From: Rachicladosporium sp. CCFEE 5018
Taxonomy: Eukaryota; Ascomycota; Dothideomycetes; Cladosporiales; Cladosporiaceae
Direction: 5' to 3'
DNA: 64,000 nucleotides
NCBI GenBank assembly: GCA_002077045.2
Contig: KZ111143.1
Location: forward strand, 917,465-981,464
Part shown: piece by piece, positions 12,249 to 24,752 of the stretch
Layout of the letters: each line of letters begins with the position of its first letter
How positions within the stretch are numbered: position 1 is the first letter of the stretch
The notes under the pieces: generated by a model
Seen by the model: only the letters and a program-made list of their open reading frames with translations
Told to the model about the DNA's origin: nothing
Databases searched by the model: none
Position numbers and translations under genes: made by a program

Positions 12249-15200
12249 CTAACACCCCTTCAGATAATTACTGGGCACCAGTCCAGCGCGCCCACCCTTC
12301 CCACCCACTACCTCAGCCTCCCACCACCCATCATCCTGCAATCTCAGCACCGCTAAGACATCTCCCTTGGTGAAGGACAGTTCCTCAGGGATGGCGGCGG
12401 GGTATGTGTACATCGCTCGAGCTACGAAGTGTTGTCAGTATACTCTTCAGGCATAACGAAAGAGGGGGGACCACTCACAATAGTGCAAAATCGGCCTCCC
12501 GTCTTTGGTAAACTGCCTCTGCACGCCCTGACTCTGGCTCCTCTGCCTCGTCGCCATGATCTGACTTCCCCCAGGCCCTGGAGGTCCTCCAGATTGGTCG
12601 GGAAAGTAAGCGCTCTGCGGCCGCCCGCCAGGTCCGCCGCGCTGACCTCCGCCATACTGCTCCTGCCCCGGCGACGGCGCAAGCTGCATCGCCATGCCGC
12701 CATTATCCGATCCGCGGCTAGAAGGAGGCCGGCTGTTGACTGAGCTTGCACTGGGACGGGTGTAAGCTGGATTTGGAGAGGCGGCGCGAGGGGCGGGGTG
12801 GTAGATGGGTGAGGCTTGGCGGGGGGCGTAGGGGTTGCCATAGCCTTGTTGCTGTTGCTGTGGGTGTTGGGGCTTGATGGGGCTGGAGGACTGAGCGCGA
12901 GGACGGCCATTCTGATTTGGTGGGCCATTGCCGTAGGGGTTCGGGGATGGGGCGCGGTACGCTGGCTGTTGCTGTTGCCCGCGAGGGTCGGCGGGATGGA
13001 ACGGACGGGGTGAGGCGCTGCGGAGAGGTGCGGGGGATGTAGCACGAGGAGGCTGCTGCTGCTGGTGGTGTTGCTGTTGGAATGACTGAGAAGTAGTCGA
13101 GCGGGAGCCGGTGCTTGGGCGCTGGTTGGGATTGAACATGTCACGGTTCTGGTTCACGAAACTCGCAGTCGCTTTCTGCATCTCGCGCTTCGTGTGTGCT
13201 GGCTGAGGAGCACCAAGACGGCTCATAGGCGGCTGGTCGTAAGCTGGTGGAGGTGTGCCACGATTAGCGGCGTTCGCAAACGGTGTTGGGACACCGCCTG
13301 GAGGCATGCCACGGGCGTCTGGGGCGGGCGTGGACATGCCGTAGTGTCTGTCTGCACTTTGACGGACTGACGCATTTTTCGCAACGCCTTTCAGCTCAGC
13401 CAGAGCTTGGGCAATAGGGTCCAAGGTTGTCGGTACCTCTCTCCTCGCTGACGGGAGCTGCTGTCGAGCATCCGGCGAGGCGACATCGAAGACATTGTTG
13501 CCGATGCCCAGCTGATACTCTGCACGAGGATCGACTGGGTCAGGATCTGGGCTTGGAGATGGCTGCTTGTGCTGCCAAGTGCTGGCTCGGCCATTCGCAC
13601 CGAATGGCGAAGGTTTGACGGGACTAGTGGTCGCACTCTCGGTGCCTCTTGGTGCTGGGGCCCAAGTGTTCCTATTGGCAGGCGCTGCAGATGTAGCACG
13701 AGGTGCAGGGTCCTTGCTCTTGTTGCTTCGGCGGCGGAAGGGCGAGTGAGACTGGAAGAAGCCACTCTTCTTTTTCTGCAGGCCCTTCTCCTCGCCATTG
13801 GATGAAATGCCAGAGATTGCAGAGTCATTGTAGTGCTTGACTGGTGACTGATGGCCGCTACTGGGCTCCATGTCGGACAGCGACGTCGGGTTTGTGTAGT
13901 CGCTATTCTGCAGACTGCCACTGCTTCCTGGTCGCACCGGCGACGCTGCTGATCCGCGCTCGGATGGTGGTCCAGTACGACAGAACTGGGTCATGCCGTC
14001 TGCTGGGTACGGATTATGTGGCACGCGAGGCACGTCTGTGTACGGGTCTGATGGCATCGACTTGACCGGAGACTGCGCATTGCTTCCAGCAGATCCTCTT
14101 GGGTTGAAGGATGTGTCGCGCTTGACATTCAGCGGAGGAGGCGCACCGCTTCCCGTTGACCCTCTGGCGTTGAACGCCTCATCTCCCTGCAGAGAAGAGC
14201 GCACCTTCGGCATGCCCATCTCCTCCCTCAAGCTCGACTCAGGATCGTGGTGCGACTCGAAAGTGCTCGGCTGTGGCGATGAAGTCCTGAACGTCGGATT
14301 CATTGCGCGTGGGAATTGGGCGACAGAGTACGCTTCATCCTCGGAGCCAGTCAGAGAAGCCGCATCATCCACATCGCCACGGCAGAAGTTGATGTACTTT
14401 GGCGGATCCGGGATCTCCTGTCCAGTGCCCATCTCCTTGATGAAGCTGGTGATGTCCTTCTCCACATCGCAATCTTCGAGGCTAAGCCTCACCTTCTCGC
14501 AGCTCTGGTCGTCACTAACGCACACAGTTGAAGCAATGTTGGCGAAGCTCCACAAGCTGCTCTTGAAGAAGTCGATGCGCTCCTCTTCCAGATCCTGGAA
14601 CTTGTCGCACGCAGCCTTCCATTCGCGGTTCCACTTTCCAGTGGTCTCCTCCAAGACTTTGACAGCCTGCTCGTACTCCTGGCTGCTATTACTCATCTGG
14701 ATCTGCGTCTTCTCCATCTTGGCCTTGTTCTTGCGCTCCTCCTGCCCCATGACCATGTGACCTTGCGCCAAGTAGCCCTTGATCTTGAGGCAGTCCTGCT
14801 CGAACTTGTCGCGCGCTTTGATGACAGCGGCAGTCTGACCGTTCTTCGTCTTGAGTAGCTTCTCAATCCCAGTTTGCACGATCTTGCGCCGTTCCTTGAT
14901 CCCGCCGGCGAAAGCTGCTAGTGGCTCGTCCAGCTCCGTCTTCATTTGTTGCGCGACGGTGGCGTGCTGCTTGCCCATGCTGTCCGTCTCGGCGCGCACG
15001 ACATCGAGACTCATGCGCAGGGTGCCCTGCTCTGAGGATCCAAGCCCCTTTTTGGCCAGTGTGAGGAGCCTTTTCGCGTAGTCTGCTTCGATCTCTGCGC
15101 GGGCGGAGTAGAAGGCCTTGAGCTCGTCGCCTGTCGTTTTCGCATTTTGAATGCGCGTGAGGAGGGGAGTGACGCCGGCGTCTTCCTTGCCCCAGAAATT

Positions 15201-15308
15201 GTTTGCGACTGTGAGCGCTGTCAGTTTCTTGCTGTATTTCGCATGGAGGATCTGTGTACATGAGAGTGAGACGGTCGGACCATCCGAGGCCGCGATCGCG
15301 CCTGGCAT
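12249..15308 (-). CDS. F-BAR and SH3 domain protein of the Cdc15/Imp2/Hof1 type
   Basis: Exons 15308..15260, 15208..12479 and 12421..12249, 983 residues. The first intron (51 bp, no stop, multiple of three) was chosen because its removal restores the F-BAR opening SLSFANNFWGKEDAG. The last intron (GTGAGT to CGTAG) leads to an SH3 domain: AMYTYPAAIPEELSF, then DGWWEAEV, then LVPSNYLKGC at the end. Domains: F-BAR coiled helices at about residues 15-270; a long proline/serine/glutamine-rich linker with polyQ near 770-840; SH3 at about 927-983. Proteins with this architecture bind curved plasma membrane and organise the contractile ring and septum (family knowledge). The linker offers many S/TP sites, typical of phospho-regulated Cdc15 homologs. 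Assignment to one paralog (Cdc15, Imp2 or Hof1) is not possible from sequence alone. Confidence 0.87.
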
Positions 15309-16532
15309 AGCGCCGGTAGAGATTGTATCGCTGCAGACGTAGTAATTCGGATTTGCTAAGCTAAGGCTTCAACGAATGCTCTAAGTCTGCAATTGCTACA
15401 ATGCTATGTTCATGTCGTCAAGTAATGCGTCTCGCCCACGGCCTCGGTTTGCGCAGTTGTGTTGTCGCAGGTTGCCGGGCAACCACCCAAAGTCAAAATT
15501 TGGGCGCCAATGACGGAGTATCTCGCTCTTCACCCATCACCGACATCACCACGGGAGCCATCATCAGGTTCACTGCGCAGTATGATCATCGCAGTTATCG
15601 CGAAGCCGACTTCGACAGACTCGCTTCGTTGGCTGCAGCGGTATCGCCGCGGTTGGATGGTACACTACGCATTGCGGTCTCGTTGCGGAGTGCTATCCAA
15701 TTGGTCCCATTGACCCTATTGACCAGGTATATACCAGCGTACTAATTCGCGATCATGTTACGGAAGGCCTTATCAAATGCGGCCGTCATTCGCTATCCCA
15801 ATCGATAAGGTGTGGTGTCACGGGCGCTGTTTATGCATTGGAGCTTGAGCAGAGGTGACTTATGGTTGCCTCGTGGGCGTGGCAGGGCAAAGCCGCAGCA
15901 TCAGCTAAGAAATCCTGCACACCACGCCAACACGCTACTCACGCATGTCTGCCTCGGTGGCCTCCTATGGCTCCGTTCAGTGCGTTGGTCGCTTGCAGAG
16001 GCCCACGTGCTGCCGCGTTCTCGTCAAAGACCAATACTTACCAGTCTGCTGGCCCTCTCCTCTCGCGGAACATCACGGCTGCTGCTCTACCGGATTCATG
16101 CATCGACAGCATTCACATCATCTATGGTACACTACATCTACAGATAAGCAAGGTACCAGATGCAGCGAGTCGCATTGCATGAACCCACGACAAGGCTGAA
16201 GGCAGCCCAGTCCGCACGACATGTAGGTCATCTCTTAAGTCTCTAGCTTCCGCTAAGCTCTTCACTGCCCACTCACGCCCCAGCTATACATTGATGCAGC
16301 CTCATGTGGCCTCAGGCTATACCGGCACCGTATGTGTCCAATCCTGTCTGCCTTCCATGGCTTTGGTTATCATGGCTGTGGGGTACAGCCTTTGTGGAAT
16401 TTCGACATGTGCGCGTGGAGTCACGCGGAGGCCTTTCAATGCGATCTTTCGGACTTCACTGCGTCTGTTGTTACTGGGACCTTCGAATGCATCTCAATCT
16501 CCTCTGTCCAGCATCTCTGTTGTTCTGATAAC
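15309..16532. other. 1.2-kb divergent promoter region
   Basis: Separates the divergently transcribed F-BAR and RBR ligase genes. In-frame codons upstream of the chosen RBR start (back to 16332) are open but look non-coding in composition. No other gene or RNA seen. Confidence 0.55.
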
Positions 16533-19464
16533 ATGTCAACGATCAGGAAGCCGCCTCCATCCGTCGGCGTACGTAAGGTCCACGAGGACGGCACGATAGA
16601 GGAATCTTCTCGAGTCGATAGAGCGCCGCGCGGCGACGCCCGAAGAGGGCTTTTTGAGCGCTTGCGGTCTGGCAACTCGGCATCGCGATCTAAGCAGCAT
16701 CAACAGCAGCAACATGACCATCGCTCCGAGGTCAGAGACCAGCCGCGGGGATTGTATGCCCTGATGCATCGAAAGCAGCACACGCGAGATCCTTTGCGGC
16801 TGGCCTCACAGCCAGTATCTCAACATCCCAGACCCCCAGGCGCCGGACTCAAACGGGACGGTACGCTTCGCCAACGCAAGGCCGACCTAGACGACCTCTT
16901 CGAGCCCGATACATACATCTTCACTACACAAGCTCAGCTGCTCGAAGACCTGACAATGCTCGCTTTGCATTTCGCAACCTTGCTCGACAATACCTCTGTG
17001 CCGCCTCTGTCACGCCGTCCTGTAAGGGTCTCGTCCTCGGACCGCGACACGGAGGCGAAGCTGATGTATGAGCTTCGAAGCAGTTGCCTTGGCGTAGTTC
17101 TGAGGCTCTCTGAAAAGGGCTACGCTGATCGTGCGATGGGACTCCGAGACATTGTTAACAGTGCGGTCATGAGCTCAGACTTTCTCTTACTGCCAGACAG
17201 CACCATTGTGCCAAATATTGAGCGGTGCAATGTCTCTGGGCAGCTGCAATATGCTCGCATACTGCGACACTGGATCGCAGTGGAATTGGAGAAACTGCCT
17301 GCTGCTCCTGAAGCTGAACGCACTGCGAGCACTACCGCTCAACGAGAGCCAGAAGCGGAGCAAGAAGCCGCAACAAGACATTCTACGACAAGCAGGCTGG
17401 TGCTAGGCGAGAAAAGCCAGCTGGTCGCCGCTGAGACAAAACAACGTAAGCTTGGAGAAGCCTTGCGCCTCTTCGACGACATTGAAGACAGGAAAGCATA
17501 TCAGTCCGAGATCGACGCCTCCGGACTCTTCGAGTCACACACGTACATATATGTCGACCGCCCGCAACTCTTGGTGGACCTGGGTCTTGTCTATCTGCAC
17601 GTCGTATCACTGATGGAAAGGGATCCAGGCGCCAGCAGTCTCTCGATCGCCGCCGCGGACTCAAACATTGACAGCCTCATCTTGCACTTGATTACATATG
17701 GCCACACTGGCGCCGCTTCGAGGTTGGCGACGACGCGCTATAGCGCGCCGAAACAGGCGCCCTTATTGCCTGGTGCTAAGAGCCCACTGAAGATTAACTC
17801 GCGGAGGTGCTCAACACAGATAGGACGTAAAGTGTACGCACGAGCGCTGTCAGAGCAGATCCAGATCGAATCGATTCGACTCTTCGGCCCTGGCTATGCT
17901 CGGCAGATTGCGGCCAAGGAGCTGAAGCGACAGAATCAGGAGGCCATGGAGGCTCTTGTGGCGGCTGAGGAATTCCGAGAGAACCCCTTTCGCGCGGCGA
18001 AGCAGGAGAAAGACATGTGGGCGGACAAGCCTATGGCGCCGAGCACGGGTAAGCACCGTGCAAGCGGCAATCCCGTCACGGTGACCGATGATCCCTTACA
18101 AGGCTCGAGCAAAGGCAAAGGTCGCACACTGCCACCAATCTCGAAGATCGACTGGGCAGAGGTCCCCGAAAATGAGGTACAGCGGCTTGTGAACGCCTAC
18201 AACGACTCTCCAAGCCCAGCAGACAGTGGCGTCTCGTTCTCACATGCTCAGGTGGTCTACGCACAGGCGCCTTACAAGGGCAAAGGCAAAGGCCGAGCAA
18301 GCGAGCCAGAAATATCAGGCATGCCTGGCGCCTTCCCCTCTCCATCCAGTAATGTTCAGTCTCCCGCCGACGGCACGTCTGTGGACGGAGCTTCACTCGA
18401 CAGCTGGGCGGATGTCTCGGAGGATGGTGACGACCCCGACCTCTTCCATCTGCCTTGGGAGTCTTTGATCGCCGAGAAGATCAGGCGCCAGGCCGCTGAG
18501 CTCCAGGACCGTCACACGAAGGCTCTACAAGATGCGCACAGGGCGCAAGAGCTTGCGCAACGCCTCGAACACGATGCTAGGATTGAGCGCGAGCTCATGG
18601 AAGTCGAAGACGCGCGTGTGGCCGCTCAAGTCGCCGAAGAGGAAAGCGCGGCAGCAGCAGAGGCTGCGAGAGTGAAGGCCGAGGCGTCGCTAATGAAGAG
18701 CTGCATTGTTTGCGATGACGACAAACTGCCGTTCCTGTTTCCCGCCTTGACAGTCTCGGCGTCTTGCACTCACGAGAGCTTGACCTGCAAAGACTGCCTC
18801 CAGTCCTGGCTCACCTCGGAGCTGGACTCCAAGGGTACCGAGAGCATAAAATGCCCCGAATGCCCTGCAGTCCTTACGCCCGAAGACTTCCTGCGTTGTG
18901 CTCCACTGGACCTAGCACAAAGGTTCGACCGGCTACTCACGCGCTTGACACTCTCCGCGCTACCGGGTTTCGCTTGGTGTCTAGCAGCAGGATGCGATTC
19001 TGGACAAGTCAATGTCGAAAACGCGAGCTACATGAAATGCGCAGCTTGCAGCCACGAAGTCTGTCTAAGCTGCAAAGTGAAATGGCACCAGGGCAAGACC
19101 TGTGCGGAGTACGGGGTGATCGCCAGAGGTGGCTCAAAGCGACGTAGAGAGGAGGAGAAGAGCGAGAAGATGGTGCAGGGTATGTCGAAGGTTTGCCCTG
19201 GTACGGGGTGTGGAGCGAGGATTGAGAAGGGCGGAGGGTGCGATCAGTGAGCCTTACTCTCTCCATCTGTGTTCTGCGTGTCATGCGATAATGGAAGCTG
19301 ACTGTGACGATAGCATGACTTGTCGCAAATGCCGCTGGGAGTTCTGCTGGCAGTGTTTGGCGAGCCAGAAGGACATTAAGCGGATCGGGAATACGGCGCA
19401 TGAACGGGACTGCAAGTTCCACTCGGAGAATCTGGATGTTGCTTGGCCGTTCAATGCGCATTGA
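16533..19464 (+). CDS. RBR-type (RING-IBR-RING) E3 ubiquitin ligase
   Basis: Exons 16533..19246 and 19314..19464, 954 residues. The start is the ATG opening MSTIRKPPP. RING1 (C-x2-C at CIVC, then the CTHESLTCKDC and CPEC pairs) lies at about residues 724-780, the IBR (CAACSHEVCLSCKVKWH) near 830-860, and RING2 spans the intron: CPGTGCGARIEKGGGCDH, then MTCRKCRWEFCWQC. The cysteine in GGGCDHMTC (about residue 903) matches the catalytic cysteine that takes ubiquitin from E2 as a thioester in HHARI/parkin-type ligases. The intron falls two codons after it. A long coiled, E/A-rich helix (about 650-720) precedes RING1. The N-terminal half carries two diverged copies of an unrecognised module (about residues 120-265 and 330-465). 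Substrates cannot be inferred. Nearest neighbour is the divergent F-BAR gene. Confidence 0.88.
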
Positions 19465-20029
19465 GGCACAACGATATTGATGTTCCACCATTAGCAGCGC
19501 GAGGGGGAAAGCCCGCAGACGGCAGCTGGAGTGCACCGCCGAGGATCCCAGCCACGAGCTGGTCGGAGTGCTTGCTGGTACCGTGTTATAAATATGAAAT
19601 CTGGTCGTCACCTGCACTGACCAGATCATAAGTGGTCAATCTGATCTGACGAGCTTCTCGAACTCCTGGACGCTCACGTTGAGTCAAGCAGGAGTACGTG
19701 AGAGCAACGGCAGTACACAGACTCGAGGCTATGCCGTCGCTCAGCCCACGCCGGGGAAGTCGCCACAATGAAGACGACCACGACGCTCATGACAGCGATG
19801 GGTTGCGGTCGACATGAGTATCGCCGGCAGGTACAGTGGGATTTGCCGCCATGTCGGACAAAGTAGATATGTATTCGTGCAAATATGTCTATGTGCTGCG
19901 TAGACCCACGCAAGTAACTCCAAAAGACCCACAGGTAGCGCCAGTAAAACCCACATCGCACATAGGTATATTCATCCTCCCCTCTATTACCCTTTTCCAA
20001 GCCACGACAACTCCTCAAGTCCTCCCCAC
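19465..20029. other. Spacer between convergent genes
   Basis: Between the 3' ends of the RBR ligase and the GT2 gene, so it should hold both polyadenylation regions. Nothing else seen. Confidence 0.6.
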
Positions 20030-22949
20030 TTAGAACAGCCCAAGCGCAAACGGCAACAGCGCGTGGCAACCGACCTGGTTAGCTAACGGCAAGATGGCAG
20101 AGAAATCCGTGATCTCCCAGCCGAAGGGCGCGAAGCAGGCCAGGTAGATCATACCGCCAATAACGGGTATGAGGAACGCGTACATGTACTTGAAGTCGCG
20201 GACGATGCGGTCGAGACCGATGCGGAAACCGGAGGCTTCGAGTTCCTTGGCTGTGGTGGTCCATTCCATATTGATGCTGCAGGAGTGGCAGAGGAGTGCT
20301 TTGCACATGTGGAAGGAGAGACCGCCGAAGAAGAGGACGAACTATGAAGAATGTTAGTAGGTTTCGAAGGGTACAATGGGAAGATTGTGCTTACCATAGG
20401 AGTCCACTTGATGGTCTCCCACAAGCAGATGAAGAAAGTCTTCTGGCCGAGTCTGTGACGCAACATAGCGTAGGCGATAGGCGAGAGGAAGTTGAAGACG
20501 ACGGCCATACCGACGAAAATCTTCCAGGACGAGATGTAGAACTGATCGACCTCATCGGCGAAGAGACCGACAATGAGGTAGTTGCCTAGTGTGAGCGGGA
20601 TGGCAGAGGCAATAGCGTAGTACGTGAAGATGTAGGCGATGATGGTGACTTTGCTGGTGATCTTGATGTTGCTCCACAGGAACTTGCGGAAGAGCGGTGT
20701 AATAGGGCCCTTGGTGAACCAGTAGCGGAAGGGGTGGAACACAAGCTCGTTGCAGCCATAGGCGTACTTCTCCCATCGGGCCAATTCGTCGTAGACAGTG
20801 AGGGACACACCTTCCTTGAAGCCGCCGTTGTGGTATGTAGCGAGGCGGACGAGGAAGCCGTTCATTTGCAGGCGGAGAGAGACGTCGAAATCCTCAGAGA
20901 CGTGAGACTCGGACCAAAAGAGCGTACGGCCATCCTCCTCCCATGAGATGGATTGGATGGCTTTCCAGCGGACGAATGTGTTGTGACCGACAAATGGTGC
21001 GCAATCTCCGGAGCCAACAGCGAACTGAATGGAGGTGTAGATCAAGTTCGTGAAGTAGGTGATGCCATTCTCGAAGACGTTGTTGACGACTTGTAGGATA
21101 CCGGAGGCATGTTGCAGGAGTGCGATTTCTGGCGATTCGTGCATCTCAAGGGCGCCGTAGAGGAGGCAGTCTTCGGGAACACGAGTATCGGAGTCGATGA
21201 TGAGGATGACCTCGCCCATACGGACGTTGCCGGCGGCCCAAGTGCGACCGCCGTCCTTCTCGAGCATAGCCTCACGCGCTTGGTCATAGAGCTCTTCCTC
21301 CTCCTCGATGCTGAGCTCCTCTTGGGAGCAGCCGCGCTTGTTGCATGCCTCATCGATCAGATTGAGCCACAGATCTTCGACGCGACCGGAGAAATCGAGG
21401 CAGTAGTTCATGTTGGAGGCCTTCTTGAATTTACCAGCACGAATGAAGATCTCGCCTTTCTCCTCGTCGGTGTTGTGGCCAGGACGGGAGCACCAACCGA
21501 TGTTGTTGAGCTCGTAGTACGCCTGCCGTGCCTCTGCAAGCTCGGGCTTGACAAGCTGCATGCCGTCGTCGTTGATGTAGATCGATGCAGTACCGCCACG
21601 AGATTCGTAGTGTCGGACAGCAGCCATGCAGGACTCAATAGTAGGCATGATGACACCCTTCAAGCCCTCCTTGTAGACGGGCATCTGGATGGTGACATGA
21701 GGGAGCTCATAGTCTGTGTACCTGCCAACCTTGGGTGCCTTAGCCGAGTAGAAGCAGGAGTTCTCCTGGACTGCAGCGAGTGGGCCGAAAAGCTGAAAGA
21801 GCGAACCAGTGATGACAATCATGAAGAACAGCGCGAAGGCGGCGAACATCGGGACAGTCAAAAGAAGACCAAAGCGTATGTAGCTGCCATCAAGTCGCAC
21901 CTCAGTGAGCAGTTTGGCGACACAGGCGAACTCGACCAGTACCACGAGGACCATGGCAAGTGCGATACAGCCAGCGTGCCACAGCAAAAATGGTCGGGGC
22001 GGTGCTTCGGCTCCATCTCGCTCCAGATCGAATGCTTTATCACCCTCCTCTTCTCTCGCAATGGCAGTCTGGATCACGTCGAAGCTCTTCATCTGCTTCT
22101 CGTCGAGTACCATCCCTGGCATGAAACCAGTCATAGGGCTGTTAGCAGGCATCATGGGTGGTTGCGATGACGCCGCGGTGCGCAGACCGAAAGTGCTTTG
22201 TCTTGGTGAGAGACCTTGCGTAGGCTGAACTTGCGTGCCCCAAACCTGTGACTTGTCAGCTATGTCCATTGCAAAGGTCCTCGACAAGCGACTTACGAGG
22301 CCGACGAGCCAAGTCTCGATATCTGTGCCCTGTGCCATGATGTTCTCCACCGTGTCACCCCACACCAGTACGAACTGCTCGTCTCGGCAGAGACATATGA
22401 AGTTCTCGCGTGCGATCGTCGCGCTCCCAGATGCGATGAGGTTCACTGAATCGACAATTGGAAGTACGATTCCTGACCGAGGATCTCCGAGCTGCGTTTG
22501 CTCGGGAGTAACCTGAGCTAGCAACGCTGATGTGACCTCAGATGACATTGTAAAGGCGATCGGAACATCGAGTTTGAGGACTGCCTTGACAACATCCTCG
22601 TTGAGTGTGTGAGGGTAGGTGACGAAGCTGGAGTCTTCTCGTTGCATGACAACACCTCGAGTTGCGACATACTCAGGCACTGGATTCCCGTCTTCATCCT
22701 GGGGAGGTTCAAGCCATTGGTTGCTGGCAACCTGTTTGTAGAGATCTGTAGCATGTCAGCTATATGTAAAGCGCATGATAGCTACGAAGACGAACACTTT
22801 GCCATGACACCATGGCGACCATTGCGCACATCGGCCGAGTTGACACTCGATGCTCGGCTGCTCTTGTGGTGTGCCTTTTTAAGCTGTGTGAGATGATGGG
22901 CATCGCCGTCGCCCGGAAAGTCGAAGTCAAGATAGTCTGGTTGCGCCAT
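20030..22949 (-). CDS. Family 2 glycosyltransferase, membrane polysaccharide synthase (ZtGT2-like)
   Basis: Four exons: 22949..22811, 22745..22297, 22245..20395, 20341..20030, 916 residues. The second intron (51 bp, GTAAGT...CTGAC...CAG) has no in-frame stop and would pass unnoticed in a frame scan. The first donor (CATG|GTGTCA) is weak but is the only one that keeps frame into DLYKQVASNQW. Two transmembrane helices at about residues 285-345 precede the catalytic domain, which has the GT-A motifs YINDDG (near 423), DSD (near 547) and SEDFDVSLRL (near 646); about five more helices follow. Closest known type is the Zymoseptoria tritici GT2 needed for hyphal extension and the outer cell surface; the polymer it makes is not established. 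It is separate from true chitin synthases, lacking their full motif set. Neighbours downstream on the map (GH16, WSC oxidase) also act at the cell surface. Confidence 0.85.
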
Positions 22950-24752
22950 TACGACAGTTGCTTTGCGAAGGCTACTGCGTAGGGGTTTCGAGCGAAAGGA
23001 TAGTAGTTAAAGGGGTCAGATAGCGACTCTAGTGACAAGAGGTTGACGAGGAATGGTCTCTTGTCCGGGAAAGAGCAGACCCAGCCGATACAATAAAACG
23101 GTACTGGCTCGTGCTTGTAGGTGAATATAGAGTACGGCGTCGAGGAAAGCACACAGGCGAATGGCTGGCTAGAACAACGAGTACGGAAGACGTGACCACG
23201 CGATATATCTTGACAAAACACCGATTACCTGCCGCACGTGGCGATAGAGCTCGCGTGCAACGTGCCTACCGACGTTTGGGAAACCCAAGTGAGCGCCGCG
23301 AAGCTATGGCCTCGTGCTCATAGCGGTAGGGCCTGTTCTTTCGGACGGACGCTCGTAGTCAACCGTCCCAACTCGGTGACATAGCAAGCCACAAACCTTC
23401 GACGCTACAGCGCCTCAATCTAGAGTTCCCGGTTCTTGCCAGGCAAGAGATATGCTGCCGAGTGGCCGAGACGCACCTGTGGAACGTATGTGGTGCGCTG
23501 ATAGACAGGACACATCAACATCCAGATACAGCTTTCTGTGTTTGGCGGAAGACAGGGGTCTCGTCAGGCTTGAAGACTCGAGGCAAGCTAAGGATCCACT
23601 CATATCTGTGGCCAGCTATCGCAGGAGGTGCTGCCAAGCACCCAATACTTCTTGCAATGCGCTGGGCCAGGATGGCCTGGCGCTACAGCAGCCCATCGTC
23701 TCAACAGTCACACTGGCGAAGGGGATAGAAAGGCGCCGGTACACCAGCGTAACTTTACTATGATGCTCCACTCACGCAGGCGGCGCTTCGTACTTCGTAG
23801 CGCGGGAGACCTGTGACCGTCCCCGCAAGGCTCTCATCTCCAGACCTCTGACTTTGGAGCTATGGCGCCGCACTACAAGGGTGATTTCGCAGTGACATCG
23901 GCGTCTGCCGTGATCTTGACATGGTACTCTTTGCAAGCGTCTGATGAGCTCACCGCGATGGAGATCACACTGACGATCGCCTGCCACACAACATACCCTT
24001 CGCGCGGGAAGATAGATTGCTGTTGCACTCGTCTTCAGTCTGATGGATTTGCGTTATCGTGGGTCGCGTGGGTGAGGTTAGATGACCGGACGTTCATTCG
24101 GTCGCACTAGGCCCGATGCGAACTCTGATGTGCCAAACAAGGGTGGAGTGACAAGTCGGCGGCATCCCCAACGAGTTTAGCTCTGTCACAAGCTGCGCTT
24201 TGCTGTACTCTAAATTAGCTTTCTGCGCGTTCCTGGTACTCTCCCGCACATTCTATGGCATCACGGGCCATCTTGCCTCCCTCGTTACCTTCGAACCTAG
24301 CGCCAATGAGGGTGCTATCACATTTGCCTCGACCAGCGCCGCTGTGGGGCGGGGGTATCAGGAGACGGCACATTAGACCTGGAATCGAAAGCGCAGCACT
24401 ATTTGCGGTCCACAGCGATAATGGCCAACGGCACAGACCGTCCTAAGCACGCGAGACGCACGCCTCTTCACGCGAGCATGGATGATCTACGATATGGGCG
24501 TTCGAGACCTGCGCTTTCGATAGGTCTATCAGGAAGTCTACTTATCAGAACGGCTGGGACTCGCCCATTTGGGAGTTGCTGGGAGAGTTTGGAGGGGGGT
24601 ATCTTGATCTCCATTGAAGTCTTCCAAAGTCCTTCGTCACGCTCGTTGTTCAGCACCAATTCTCCTGCCACTCTTTCTGCTTCTACTTACCGAAATACTG
24701 ATTCGCTTGACGACCCTTGACTGCATCTGGACTACAGGCTTCATCTCCCATC
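22950..24752. other. 1.8-kb divergent promoter region
   Basis: Separates the divergently transcribed GT2 and GH16 genes. A T/C-rich stretch (about 24600-24720) directly precedes the GH16 start, as is common in fungal promoters. No gene, tRNA or repeat seen. Confidence 0.55.

Noticed and set aside
11789..12373. 194-codon plus-strand open frame in the 3.4-kb spacer
   Set aside because: Overlaps the SH3-encoding exon in antisense and has no protein-like motif; its end is composed of proline/histidine runs derived from the opposite strand.
13993..14760. 255-codon plus-strand open frame
   Set aside because: Antisense shadow of the F-BAR gene.
21109..22170. 353-codon plus-strand open frame
   Set aside because: It is antisense to the catalytic domain of the GT2 gene and reflects its codon bias; it matches no family.
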